A stretch of 64,000 nucleotides of DNA from Nocardioides mangrovicus (GTDB lineage: Bacteria; Actinomycetota; Actinomycetes; Propionibacteriales; Nocardioidaceae). Positions 50,548 to 58,838 of this stretch are shown in pieces (positions within the stretch are counted from its first letter, which is position 1; every line of letters starts with the position of its first letter). Below the pieces are notes generated by a model. That model was not told the origin of the DNA. It did no database searches and worked only from the letters and a program-made list of their open reading frames with translations. The position numbers were made by a program, and so were the translations under genes. The stretch covers positions 113,577-177,576 of the forward strand of contig NZ_RDBE01000008.1 of NCBI RefSeq assembly GCF_003674065.1, written 5' to 3'.

Positions 50548-50958
50548 ATGCGCGTCAGCCTCGATCCCGTCGTCGGACTCTCCCTGGGACGCATCGGCGT
50601 CGGCGTGCTCGCGCTGACCCGCCCCGAGGAGGCGGCGCGCCGCTTCCGCCTCGCGCCCGGCGCGAGCGCGCAGCTGACGTACATGACGCGACTCTTCGGC
50701 TCCCGCGAGATCGCCCTGGGGGTCATCACGCTGCTGGCCACCGGCAAGACCCGGCGCCGGCTGGTGGTCGCCGGCATCGGGATCGACGTCGCCGACGGCT
50801 ACGCCGCCCTGATGGGCGCCAAGGACGGCTCCCTCGACACCACGACCGGCGCCGTCCTCACCGGGCCGGCCGTCGGCGGCGTGCTGGCCGGCGTCGGTTC
50901 GCTGCGGCGCACCCGCCGGCGCGAAAAGGAGTCGAGCTCGCAGGAGAGCCGCCACTAG
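50548..50958 (+). CDS. Small membrane protein (DUF4267-like)
   Basis: A 136-residue protein with about four short hydrophobic segments (VGLSLGRIGVGVLAL; EIALGVITLLATG; VVAGIGIDVADGYAAL; PAVGGVLAGVGSL) and a basic C-terminal tail. It resembles DUF4267 membrane proteins; the function is unknown. The ATG is 6 nt after TACCGT (50536-50541). Confidence 0.75.
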   Translation: MRVSLDPVVGLSLGRIGVGVLALTRPEEAARRFRLAPGASAQLTYMTRLFGSREIALGVITLLATGKTRRRLVVAGIGIDVADGYAALMGAKDGSLDTTTGAVLTGPAVGGVLAGVGSLRRTRRREKESSSQESRH

Positions 50959-50969
50959 CCTCGCCGCCG

Positions 50970-51713
50970 ATGACCCTCTCCACCGCACGCTGCCTCGAGT
51001 CCATCACCCACCACAGCCGCGGCCTGGCCGCCGCAGCCGACGGCGCCCTGCGCAAGCGCGTCCAGCACGCACCCGACTGGAACGTCGCCGACCTGGTCTG
51101 GCACGTCACCGAGGTGCACTGGTTCTGGCGCACCATCACCGGCGAGCTGCTCGACGGGCCGCCCGAGGACGCGCGGCGCCCACCCCGAGCGCCCGACGAC
51201 GAGCTGCTCGACACCTTCTTGGCCGGCGCCGACGCCATCGTGGAGACGCTGCGCCACTGCGACCAGCAGGCCCGGTGCTGGACCTGGTTCCCGCCCCAGC
51301 AGGACGTGGCCTTCGTGACCCGGCACCAGGTGCAGGAGGCGGCGGTGCACCACTGGGACGCCGCGAACGAGATCGGCGAGCCGTTCGCGTTCGCGCCCGA
51401 CATCGCCTCCGACTCGATCTCGGAGTTCCTCACCACCTCGCTCGCCGACGCCGACGACGCCGTGCGGATCCACACCCGCGACCACACCCAGCTCGGCGAG
51501 CCGCTGGTGCTGCACGCGAGCGACACCGACGAGTGGTGGACCGTCAGCCAGGACGGTCCCGAGGCCGCCCTGCTGTGGACCTCCGAGCCGGGCGACCCGA
51601 CGGTCGAGGCGAGCGTCAGCGACCTGCTCCTGTGGGTCTACGAGCGGCTCGACCTGCCGACGGCCAAGGGCAACCTGGTCAACCGGTTCCGCCGGATGAG
51701 CAGCACCGACTGA
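50970..51713 (+). CDS. Maleylpyruvate isomerase/DinB-family thiol-dependent enzyme
   Basis: A 247-residue protein of the MDMPI/DinB four-helix fold used by mycothiol-dependent enzymes. Metal-ligand-like residues are in VWHVTEVHWFW (His) and HQVQEAAVHHWDAAN (Glu, His). An MDMPI C-terminal domain follows. Given mshC in the same window, a mycothiol-dependent reaction is plausible. The minus-10 TAGCCT (50956-50961) contains the stop codon of the previous gene, with an 8-nt spacer. Confidence 0.85.
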   Translation: MTLSTARCLESITHHSRGLAAAADGALRKRVQHAPDWNVADLVWHVTEVHWFWRTITGELLDGPPEDARRPPRAPDDELLDTFLAGADAIVETLRHCDQQARCWTWFPPQQDVAFVTRHQVQEAAVHHWDAANEIGEPFAFAPDIASDSISEFLTTSLADADDAVRIHTRDHTQLGEPLVLHASDTDEWWTVSQDGPEAALLWTSEPGDPTVEASVSDLLLWVYERLDLPTAKGNLVNRFRRMSSTD

Positions 51714-51729
51714 CCCTCGGGCCGCCCGC

Positions 51730-52497
51730 TCACACCAGCAGGGCGACGATCGCGACGACGCCGACGACCACGATGACAGTGCGGAACACCAGCGGCGGCA
51801 GCCGCTTCCCGATCACCGAGCCGAGCTGACCGCCGATGACCGAGCCCGCCGCGATGAGCGCGACGACCACCCAGTCCACGTGCGCGGCGAAGAGGAAGAC
51901 CACCGCCGCGACGCCGTTGGCGACGAAGGCCAGCACGTTCTTGGCGCCGTTCAGCCGCTGCAGGTCGTCGTCGACGCCGATGCCGAGGATCGCCAGCAGC
52001 AGCACGCCCTGGGCCGCGCCGAAGTAGCCGCCGTAGACCCCGGTGCCGAGCACCGCGGGCCAGACCCACCAGACGCCGTGCTCTCCTCGCCCGCCCCGCG
52101 CGGCGGCGCGGGCGGCGACACGGCGCTGCAGCAGCGGCCCGAACACCACCAGCAGCACGCCGAGCGCGATGAGCGCGGGGACGACGTCGTCGAAGGCCGA
52201 GCTGGGCAGCACCAGCAGCAGCACGGCCCCCACCGCGGCGCCGAGCAGCGAGGCGCTGCCCAGCCGCAGCACCCGCTGGCGCTGGCCGGCCAGCTCGCGC
52301 CGGTAGCCGACTGCGGCCGAGAGCGAGCCCGGCACCAGCCCGATGTTGTTGGAGACGTTGGCCAGCACCGGTGGCAGGCCGCAGGCCAGCAGCGTCGGGA
52401 AGGTGACCAGGGTGCCGGACCCGACGACGGCGTTGATCGTCCCGGCGGCGACCCCTGCGAGCAGGACGGCCACCGCCTCCCAGACGGAGTCGATCAC
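51730..52497 (-). CDS. TauE/SafE-family membrane transporter
   Basis: A 255-residue membrane protein with about seven helices and the two half-repeats of sulfite-exporter TauE/SafE proteins (GVAAGTINAVVGSGTLVTFPTLL and GTGVYGGYFGAAQGVLLL). It may export sulfite, organosulfonates or another anion. The GTG overlaps the SPFH stop by 4 nt (GTGA), so it is coupled to the SPFH/NfeD operon. GTG 52497 is chosen at this junction. Confidence 0.88.
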   Translation of the reverse strand: MIDSVWEAVAVLLAGVAAGTINAVVGSGTLVTFPTLLACGLPPVLANVSNNIGLVPGSLSAAVGYRRELAGQRQRVLRLGSASLLGAAVGAVLLLVLPSSAFDDVVPALIALGVLLVVFGPLLQRRVAARAAARGGRGEHGVWWVWPAVLGTGVYGGYFGAAQGVLLLAILGIGVDDDLQRLNGAKNVLAFVANGVAAVVFLFAAHVDWVVVALIAAGSVIGGQLGSVIGKRLPPLVFRTVIVVVGVVAIVALLV

Positions 52498-53690
52498 GTG
52501 GTCGGCGGCTCCGGGGGTGCCGTCGGGTCGGCGGGAGGCACCGCGTCGGCCGACGACGCGGGCGCCGTGGTCGACGGTGTGGTCGACGGTGTGGCCGGCG
52601 GGGCGGTCGTCGGTGTGGGCGGCGGTGTGGGCGGCGGCGTGCCCGCCGCGCTGTCGGCGGCGGCGATCGCCTCCTGCACCGCCTTGTTGGCCTCGGCGGC
52701 GGCGCTGTCGGAGGCAGCGCCGGCGACCTCGGGCGTGGTGGCTCCCATGTCGACCCGGTGCTTGACACCCCCGGTCTTGAGCGGGATGCCGGCGATCTCG
52801 TGCACCGAGGAGCCCAGCCCCTCGAGCGCCTTGGTGATCTCGCTGGGGATCACCCACACCTTGTTGGCGTCGCCCTCGGCGATCTTCGGCATCATCTGCA
52901 GGTACTGGTAGGCGAGCAGCCCCTGGTCGGGCTGTCCGTCGTGGATGGCCTGGAAGACGGTCTGGATGGCCTGCCCCTCGCCCTGGGCCTTGAGGATCGC
53001 GGACTCCCGCTCGGCCTGGGCCCGCAGGATCAGCGCCTCGCGGTCGCCTTCCGCGTTGAGGATCGCCGACTGCTTGTTGCCCTCGGCGGTGAGGATGGCC
53101 GACTGCCGCTGCCCCTCGGCGGTGAGGATGGCGGCGCGCTTGTCGCGATCGGCGCGCATCTGCTTCTCCATCGAGTCCTTGATCGAGGGGGGCGGGTCGA
53201 TGCCCTTGATCTCGACGCGTCCGACGCGGATGCCCCAGCGTCCGGTGGCCTCGTCGAGGACGCCGGAGAGGCCCCGGTTGATCTCCTCACGCGAGGTCAG
53301 CGTCTGCTCGAGGTCCATGCCGCCGACGATGTTGCGCAGCGTGGTCATCGTCAGCTGCTCGACGGCCGAGATGTAGTTGGCGATCTCGTAGGTGGCCGCT
53401 ACGGGGTCGGTCACCTGGAAGTAGATGACCGTGTCGATCGAGACCACCAGGTTGTCCTCGGTGATGACCGGCTGCGGCGGGAAGGAGACCACCTGCTCGC
53501 GCATGTCGATGACGTAGCGCACCTTGTCGACGAACGGCGTGATGACGTTCAGCCCCGGTTGCAGGGTCGTGCGGTACTTCCCGAACCGCTCGACGATCCC
53601 GGCCCGCGCCTGTGGCACGATCCGCACGGTCTTGGCCAGCACCACCACCACGAAGATGATGAGCACGAGCGCGATGATCAGTCCCGCCAT
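52494..53690 (-). CDS. SPFH/stomatin-family membrane protein
   Basis: A 398-residue stomatin-like scaffold. An N-terminal membrane helix (LIIALVLIIFVVVVLA) is followed by the SPFH domain (about 25-190) and a coiled coil with repeats of (A)ILTAEG/ILNAEG. A Pro/Thr-rich low-complexity tail (about 340-398) is an unusual extension. Stomatins pair with NfeD proteins, and the upstream gene encodes one. They organise membrane microdomains; clients are unknown. Confidence 0.93.
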   Translation of the reverse strand: MAGLIIALVLIIFVVVVLAKTVRIVPQARAGIVERFGKYRTTLQPGLNVITPFVDKVRYVIDMREQVVSFPPQPVITEDNLVVSIDTVIYFQVTDPVAATYEIANYISAVEQLTMTTLRNIVGGMDLEQTLTSREEINRGLSGVLDEATGRWGIRVGRVEIKGIDPPPSIKDSMEKQMRADRDKRAAILTAEGQRQSAILTAEGNKQSAILNAEGDREALILRAQAERESAILKAQGEGQAIQTVFQAIHDGQPDQGLLAYQYLQMMPKIAEGDANKVWVIPSEITKALEGLGSSVHEIAGIPLKTGGVKHRVDMGATTPEVAGAASDSAAAEANKAVQEAIAAADSAAGTPPPTPPPTPTTAPPATPSTTPSTTAPASSADAVPPADPTAPPEPPTT

Positions 53691-53708
53691 CGTTGTCCCC
53701 TCTTCCTC

Positions 53709-54155
53709 TCACATGCGACGGACGTACGCCGTCGCTCCCCGGATCTCGACCACCTCGGCGCGCTCGCCGGGCTCGATCTCATCGAGCTCGTCGTAGCACC
53801 TCGCCGTCCACTCGTCGCCGCCGATCTTCACCCGGCCCGACTCCCCCGACGTCAGCGCCGAGAGCACCTTGACCGGCTGTCCGATCAGGGCGGCGGGGCC
53901 GGTGCGCAGCTCGGGCCCGGCGTGCAACGCGCGCACCAGGTTCGGTCGCAGGAAAGCCAGCAGCCCGACGGCACTGCCACCGGCGAGCACCACCGCCAGC
54001 AGGGCTGGCAGGCCGACGAGGGCCGCCACCATGCCGACGACGCAGCCCACGGCGAGCATCGCGAAGATCAGGTCGAGACTGACCATCTCCGCGACACCGA
54101 GGAGCACCGCGGCAACGAGCCACGTCTCCCAGGCGTGGTCGCGGATCCAGTCCAT
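53709..54155 (-). CDS. NfeD-family protein
   Basis: A 148-residue NfeD partner of the SPFH protein. Three or so membrane helices (13-75) precede a C-terminal OB fold (GRVKIGGDEWTARCYDE). Its gene precedes SPFH by 18 nt. The ATG is 6 nt from TAGGTT (54162-54167), which contains the stop codon of the ABC ATPase gene. Confidence 0.92.
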   Translation of the reverse strand: MDWIRDHAWETWLVAAVLLGVAEMVSLDLIFAMLAVGCVVGMVAALVGLPALLAVVLAGGSAVGLLAFLRPNLVRALHAGPELRTGPAALIGQPVKVLSALTSGESGRVKIGGDEWTARCYDELDEIEPGERAEVVEIRGATAYVRRM

Positions 54156-54164
54156 GCTGTGAAC

Positions 54165-54968
54165 CTACCCGCGTTGGTGGCGTCTCACCCCTCGTCGCGC
54201 GGCGTAGCGGCCGTCGGGATGGATCTGCAGGATCAACGGCATCTGGTAGGTCTCCGAGAGCGCCTCGGCGGTCATCACCTCTCGGATCGGGCCGGCGGCC
54301 ACGACCTGCCCGTTGCGCAGCATCAGCGCGTGGGTGAACCCGGGCGGGATCTCCTCGACGTGGTGGGAGACCAGCACCGTCGCCGGCGAGGTGTCGTCGC
54401 GGGCGAGGTTCGACAGCGTGGAGACCAGGTCCTCGCGGCCGCCCAGGTCGAGCCCGGCGGCGGGCTCGTCCATGATCAGCAGCTCGGGGTCGGTCATCAG
54501 GGCACGGGCGATCTGCACCCGCTTGCGCTCCCCCTCGCTCAAGGTGCCGAAGGTGCGCTCGACCAGGTGGTCGGCACCGACCTCGACCAGCAGGGTGTGG
54601 GCCCGCTCGTGGTCGAGTTCGTCGTAGTGCTCGCGCCAGCGGCCGAGCACGGCGTAGGAGGCGGAGATGACGACGTCGCCCACCTTCTCCTCCCGCGGGA
54701 TCCGCTCGGCGACGGCCGCGCTGGTCAGCCCGATGCGCGGGCGCAGCTCGAACACGTCGGTGGTGCCGAGCACCTCGCCGAGGATGCCGGCCACGCCGCC
54801 GGAGGGATGGATCTGGGCGCCGCAGACCTGGACCAGGGTCGTCTTCCCGGCGCCGTTGGGGCCCAGCACGATCCAGCGGTCGGCCTCGTCGACGCTCCAG
54901 GTGACGCGGTCGAGCAGGGTCGCCTGCCCGCGCCGGACGCTGACGTCGGCCAGCTCGAGCACCTTCAC
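54165..54968 (-). CDS. ABC transporter ATP-binding protein
   Basis: A 267-residue stand-alone ABC ATPase. Walker A GPNGAGKTTL, Q-loop region, signature LSEGERKRVQIARAL, Walker B LLIMDEPAAGLD and switch SHH are all present. No permease lies beside it. In related actinobacteria this gene sits near serB; its role is not known. GTG 54968 lies 7 nt from TAGTTT, part of a bidirectional minus-10. Confidence 0.92.
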   Translation of the reverse strand: MKVLELADVSVRRGQATLLDRVTWSVDEADRWIVLGPNGAGKTTLVQVCGAQIHPSGGVAGILGEVLGTTDVFELRPRIGLTSAAVAERIPREEKVGDVVISASYAVLGRWREHYDELDHERAHTLLVEVGADHLVERTFGTLSEGERKRVQIARALMTDPELLIMDEPAAGLDLGGREDLVSTLSNLARDDTSPATVLVSHHVEEIPPGFTHALMLRNGQVVAAGPIREVMTAEALSETYQMPLILQIHPDGRYAARRGVRRHQRG

Positions 54969-54975
54969 GCGGGCC

Positions 54976-54985
54976 AAACTAACGT
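54976..54985. promoter_or_regulatory. Symmetric bidirectional minus-10 (ABC ATPase / hypothetical)
   Basis: AAACTAACGT reads TAGTTT on the minus strand and TAACGT on the plus strand, sharing TA, each 7 nt from a GTG start (54968 and 54993). Confidence 0.6.
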
Positions 54986-54992
54986 GCAGGCC

Positions 54993-55700
54993 GTGACCCT
55001 CCCGGTGGCCGGTCTCCTCGCGGCGTGGCTCGGCGCCTGCCTGGCCGGCGACGCCCGCCCCGAAGAGCTGGAGCAGGCGCTCCCGCAGGACCAGCTGCAC
55101 CTGATGGCCGGGCTCGACACCGAGCCCGACACCGGAGCCCTCTCGCCGACCCTGGCGCTCGGTGCGCTGCGCCGCCTCGGGGCGACCTCGGCAGCCCTCG
55201 CGCTGCCGGTGCCGGGCGATCCCGTCGGGCTGGCCGGGCCCGCCGAGCTCAACGCGGAGGCGATCGAGGCCGGTGAGGCGGTGCTGCTGGTGGGCGCGGG
55301 CGTCGGCCTGGTGCCGGCGTGGACCGGCGACGTCGTGACCTGGCGGGCGCTGCCCGCCCACCGGCCCCGTCCGCTCGACCCGAGCGAGGCCACGACCACG
55401 CTTCGACTGGCGCTGAGCGAGGCGACCGCGCGGCTGGTCGAGCTCGAGGTGGCCCGGTGGCAGCCCGAGATCGCCGACGTGCTGGGCAACCTGCGCCACC
55501 GTCGCCCTCCGCGGCTCCCGCGTTCGCACGCCGACCGGGTGGGCGCCGTCGACCGTGCCTGCCTGTGCCTGGAGATCGTCGCCCTGGCCGCGGAGTCCGA
55601 GGGCGGCGCGGTCTCGGCGTACGAGGTCGAGCAGCGGCGTCAGGCACTGGTGCCGCTGGACCGGGCGGCGCGTCACGCCCTCGTCGCGCTGCTGTCGTGA
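54993..55700 (+). CDS. Conserved hypothetical protein upstream of serB
   Basis: A 235-residue soluble protein, Ala/Leu/Arg-rich, with no domain I recognise. It starts VTLPVAGLLAAWLGACLAG; no clear signal peptidase site, so probably cytoplasmic. GTG 54993 lies 7 nt after TAACGT. It is 79 nt upstream of serB and could be functionally linked. A real gene is supported by length, codon bias and the promoter. Confidence 0.75.
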   Translation: MTLPVAGLLAAWLGACLAGDARPEELEQALPQDQLHLMAGLDTEPDTGALSPTLALGALRRLGATSAALALPVPGDPVGLAGPAELNAEAIEAGEAVLLVGAGVGLVPAWTGDVVTWRALPAHRPRPLDPSEATTTLRLALSEATARLVELEVARWQPEIADVLGNLRHRRPPRLPRSHADRVGAVDRACLCLEIVALAAESEGGAVSAYEVEQRRQALVPLDRAARHALVALLS

Positions 55701-55779
55701 CCAATCGGGTGGGGCGGGCGAGTCGCGGTCGAGGTCCACACCCCCTGGGTCGGGAGGACAGGACCTAGGCTGTCGGCCC

Positions 55780-56988
55780 GTGGACGGTGTTCGCACGCTG
55801 CTGCTCACCATCACCGGCAAGGACCGGCCCGGTGTCACCTCGCGAGTCTTCGACACGCTGGCCGGCTACGGCGTCGAGGTGCTCGACGTCGAGCAGATCC
55901 TGCTCCGGGGTCGGCTGGTGCTGGGCGTCCTGGTCTCAGCGCCCCGGGACTGGAGGGCGCTGCATGCCGACCTGTCCGCGGTGGCGCTGGAGCTCGGCAT
56001 GCAGGTGGAGCTCGAGCACGGGGCCGGCGACAACACGCACCGGGCCGACGGGCGTACCCATGTGACGATCCTGGGCAGCCCGCTGCGCTCGCGCGCCGTC
56101 GCCGCGATCGCTGGCCGCATCGCCGACACCGGCGCCAACATCGACCGCATCGAGCGGATGGCCAGGTACCCGGTCACCGCCATCGAGCTCCACGTCTCCG
56201 GGGCCGACCCTGACCGGCTGCGCACCCTGCTGGCCGTCGAGGCCGCCACGCAGCGCGTCGACGTCGCCGTCCAGGCCGCCAACCTGCTGATGCGCGGCGT
56301 CCGGCTGGTGGTGATGGACGTCGACTCCACGTTCATCCAGGGCGAGGTCATCGAGATGCTCGCCGCCCACGCCGGCTGCGAGGCCGAGGTGGCCGCGGTG
56401 ACCGAGCGGGCGATGGCCGGCGAGCTGGACTTCGAGCAGAGCCTGCACCAGCGAGTCGCCCTGCTGGCCGGACTGCCCGAGAGCGTCTTCGACGACGTCT
56501 ACCGCGACATCGTGCTGGCGCCCGGCGCTCGCACGCTGGTCCGCACGCTGCGGCGCCTGGGCTACCGGTTCGCCCTGGTCTCGGGTGGCTTCACTCAGAT
56601 CACCGACCGCATCGCCGCCGACCTCGGCATCCACTTCACCGCCGCCAACCGCCTCGAGGTCGTCGACGGGCGGCTCACCGGCCGCGTCAGCGGCCCCGTC
56701 GTCGACCGGCCGGGCAAGGCCGCGGCCCTGCGACGCTTCGCCGACGAGGCCGGCATCGCGGTGGCCGCCACCATCGCCATCGGCGACGGCGCCAACGACC
56801 TCGACATGCTGGCCGCGGCCGGCCTGGGCATCGCCTTCAACGCCAAGCCGGTGGTCCGCGAGGCCGCGGGCACGGCGATCAACGTCCCCTACCTCGACAC
56901 GATCCTCTACCTGCTGGGCATCAGCCGCGAGGAGATCGAGCAGGCCGACGCCGACGCGGGCGTCACCACGCCGTCGCCGCCGGTGTAG
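55780..56988 (+). CDS. serB: Phosphoserine phosphatase with ACT domains
   Basis: A 402-residue SerB that dephosphorylates phosphoserine to serine. Two N-terminal ACT domains (about 1-165; LLLTITGKDRPGVTSRVF) probably sense serine. The HAD core has MDVDSTFIQGE (Asp180 nucleophile, Asp182), VSGG (motif II), Lys motif PGKAAALRRF and GDGANDLDML. The GTG lies 8 nt after TAGGCT (55766-55771). Downstream are two REP-like elements and a convergent gene. Confidence 0.95.
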   Translation: MDGVRTLLLTITGKDRPGVTSRVFDTLAGYGVEVLDVEQILLRGRLVLGVLVSAPRDWRALHADLSAVALELGMQVELEHGAGDNTHRADGRTHVTILGSPLRSRAVAAIAGRIADTGANIDRIERMARYPVTAIELHVSGADPDRLRTLLAVEAATQRVDVAVQAANLLMRGVRLVVMDVDSTFIQGEVIEMLAAHAGCEAEVAAVTERAMAGELDFEQSLHQRVALLAGLPESVFDDVYRDIVLAPGARTLVRTLRRLGYRFALVSGGFTQITDRIAADLGIHFTAANRLEVVDGRLTGRVSGPVVDRPGKAAALRRFADEAGIAVAATIAIGDGANDLDMLAAAGLGIAFNAKPVVREAAGTAINVPYLDTILYLLGISREEIEQADADAGVTTPSPPV

Positions 56989-57007
56989 GTGCCGGGGCTG
57001 GCGCGGG

Positions 57008-57106
57008 CAGATCGGCTATTCCGGGCGGTGTCTGCACGGAACTCCTGGACGTGCGCGTTTCTGGAGCCGTTTTCCCGGGGTTTTGCCGGGCACCCGGCAA
57101 AACCCC
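57008..57106 (+). repeat. REP-like palindromic element, copy B
   Basis: A 99-bp unit: CAGATCGG, about 61 nt of conserved spacer (with CGTGCGCGTTTCTGGAGCCG), then a 30-nt palindrome (57077-57106; arms GGGGTTTTGCCGGG). It is repeated as copy C 154 bp later and, diverged and inverted, as copy A at 21.8 kb. Confidence 0.85.
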
Positions 57107-57161
57107 CGCCGCTGCCGGGTCGAGGGCCGCAGCTGGGAGCCCCAGGCCGAGCGCAGGTACG

Positions 57162-57260
57162 CAGATCGGTCATCACGGACGGTGTCTGCACGGAACTCTT
57201 GATCGTGCGCGTTTCTGGAGCCGTTTTCCCGGGGTTTTGCCGGGCACCCGGCAAAACCCC
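57162..57260 (+). repeat. REP-like palindromic element, copy C
   Basis: A second 99-bp copy, the palindrome at 57231-57260 identical to copy B and the spacer nearly so. B and C fill most of the 313-nt convergent gap between serB and the SixA-like gene; the 55 nt between them hold nothing recognised. Confidence 0.85.
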
Positions 57261-57301
57261 CCGCCGCCACCCCCGCCGCCATCCCCGCGGCCCCCACCGC
57301 C

Positions 57302-57868
57302 TCAGGGCCGGAAGAACCCCACCAACCGCGCGGAGCCCTCGGTCACCCCGGACCAGTCGCCGTCGACCTCGAAGACGGCGGTGGCGCAGGTCGGGAAGTC
57401 CTGGGCGAGGGAGGCGAAGGCGGTGACGTCGGAGGCGGCAACGTCGACCAGGGCCTGCGCGAGGTAGGCCATGGTCGGGTTGTGGCCGACGACGGCCAGG
57501 ACGCTCGCCGACGCCTCGGCGGCGCGGACGAGGTCGAGCGCGGTGTCGGGTCCCGCGGAGTAGAGGCCGTCGTCGAGGTCGGCCTCGGCGCTGGAGCCGC
57601 TGGCCGAGCGCACCTCCTGCCAGGTCTCGCGGGTGCGGGTGGCCGAGGAGACCAGGGCGTGCGTGGGCACGGCCTCCTGCTCGGCCAGCCAGGCGCCGGC
57701 CGCGGCTGCGTCGCGGTGGCCCCGCTCGGCCAACGGTCGCGCGTGGTCCTCGGCGGCGAGCGCCTCGGCCTTCGCGTGGCGCATGAGGACGAGGGTGCGG
57801 GGCCGGCGGGCGCCGACGTCGTCGCCGGACATCTGGCCGGACATCTGGCTGGACATCTGGCTGGGCAT
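57302..57868 (-). CDS. SixA-like histidine phosphatase
   Basis: A 188-residue histidine phosphatase. The phosphohistidine motif is LVLMRHAKAEA, the second Arg lies in SSATRTRETW and the distal His in VVGHNPTMAYL, as in SixA-type phosphohistidine phosphatases. Substrate unknown. The N-terminus is encoded by four 12-nt repeats, each with an in-frame ATG (57868, 57856, 57844, 57832), so the true start is uncertain; the longest is given. Confidence 0.87.
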   Translation of the reverse strand: MPSQMSSQMSGQMSGDDVGARRPRTLVLMRHAKAEALAAEDHARPLAERGHRDAAAAGAWLAEQEAVPTHALVSSATRTRETWQEVRSASGSSAEADLDDGLYSAGPDTALDLVRAAEASASVLAVVGHNPTMAYLAQALVDVAASDVTAFASLAQDFPTCATAVFEVDGDWSGVTEGSARLVGFFRP

Positions 57869-57871
57869 CTG
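57824..57871 (-). repeat. 12-nt tandem repeat carrying four start codons
   Basis: Four tandem units of G(C)(C/T)GG(A/G)CATCTG (plus strand) encode MPSQ/MSSQ/MSGQ/MSGD at the start of the SixA-like gene. Every unit supplies an in-frame ATG on the minus strand. Confidence 0.85.
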
Positions 57872-57902
57872 ACCACACTCCCATCCGGATAGGGTCGGCC
57901 GC

Positions 57903-58838
57903 ATGTCAGGCCCGCTCTTCGTCATCGGGGGCGCCGAGGACAAGCTGCGCCGGCCGACGGTGCTGCGTGAGTTCGTCGAGGCGGCCGGTGGTGAGCACGC
58001 CCGCATCGCCGTGGTGCCGACCGCCTCGTCGCTGGGTCCGGAGATCGTCGAGGTCTACGGCGCCGTCTTCGCCAAGCTCGGCGCGCTCGACGTCTTCGGG
58101 GTGCGCCCCGAGGACCGGGCCCAGGCCGGCGACCCGGCGCTGGTGGCCCAGATCGACGCCGCCACCGGCGTCTTCATGACCGGTGGCAACCAGCTCAAGC
58201 TCTCCGGCGTCGTGTCCGGGACGCCGTTCGGCGAGGCCATCTGGCGGGCACACCGCCGCGGCGCGGTGGTCGGCGGCACCTCGGCCGGTGCCAGCATCCA
58301 GTCCTCCCACATGGTCGCCTTCGGGCCCGGCGGGTCGACCCCGAAGCAGCGGATGACCCAGGTAGCCGCCGGGCTCGGGCTGCTGGAGGGCTGCGTCGTC
58401 GACCAGCACTTCGAGCAGCGCAACCGTTACGGCCGGCTGCTGATGATCGTCGCGCAGAGCCCGCACCTGCTCGGGATCGGCGTCGACGAGGACACCGCGG
58501 CCGTGGTCCACGAGGGCACGCTCCGGGTGACCGGTCGCGGTGCGGTGACGATCCTCGACCCCAGCGCGATCGTCACCAACGCCCACGAGGCCAGGCGCAA
58601 CGCCCCGCTGCTGGCCAGCGGCGTGCAGCTGCACGTGCTGCCGGCCGGCTCCACCTTCGACCTCGCCGAGCGGCGGCTGCTGCCCGCCGCCGGCACCACC
58701 GATCCGCGGGAGGCCGCCGAGCTGGGCGCCGCCAACCGCGACCTGCGACGCCTGGCCCGCGACATCGCCGCGGGCGACGTCTCCCCCACCACGCTGCGCC
58801 GACGCAGGGCGCGGAGAGGAGCAGCCGAGCATGACTGA
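57903..58838 (+). CDS. cphB: Cyanophycinase
   Basis: A 311-residue S51-family serine exopeptidase that degrades cyanophycin (multi-Arg-poly-Asp) to Asp-Arg dipeptides. The nucleophile elbow is GGTSAGAS (Ser127); family blocks VVDQHFEQRNRYGRL and GIGVDEDTA are present. It has no signal peptide, so it should act on intracellular granules. The ATG is 7 nt after TAGGGT (57890-57895), and the stop overlaps cphA by 8 nt. Confidence 0.93.
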   Translation: MSGPLFVIGGAEDKLRRPTVLREFVEAAGGEHARIAVVPTASSLGPEIVEVYGAVFAKLGALDVFGVRPEDRAQAGDPALVAQIDAATGVFMTGGNQLKLSGVVSGTPFGEAIWRAHRRGAVVGGTSAGASIQSSHMVAFGPGGSTPKQRMTQVAAGLGLLEGCVVDQHFEQRNRYGRLLMIVAQSPHLLGIGVDEDTAAVVHEGTLRVTGRGAVTILDPSAIVTNAHEARRNAPLLASGVQLHVLPAGSTFDLAERRLLPAAGTTDPREAAELGAANRDLRRLARDIAAGDVSPTTLRRRRARRGAAEHD

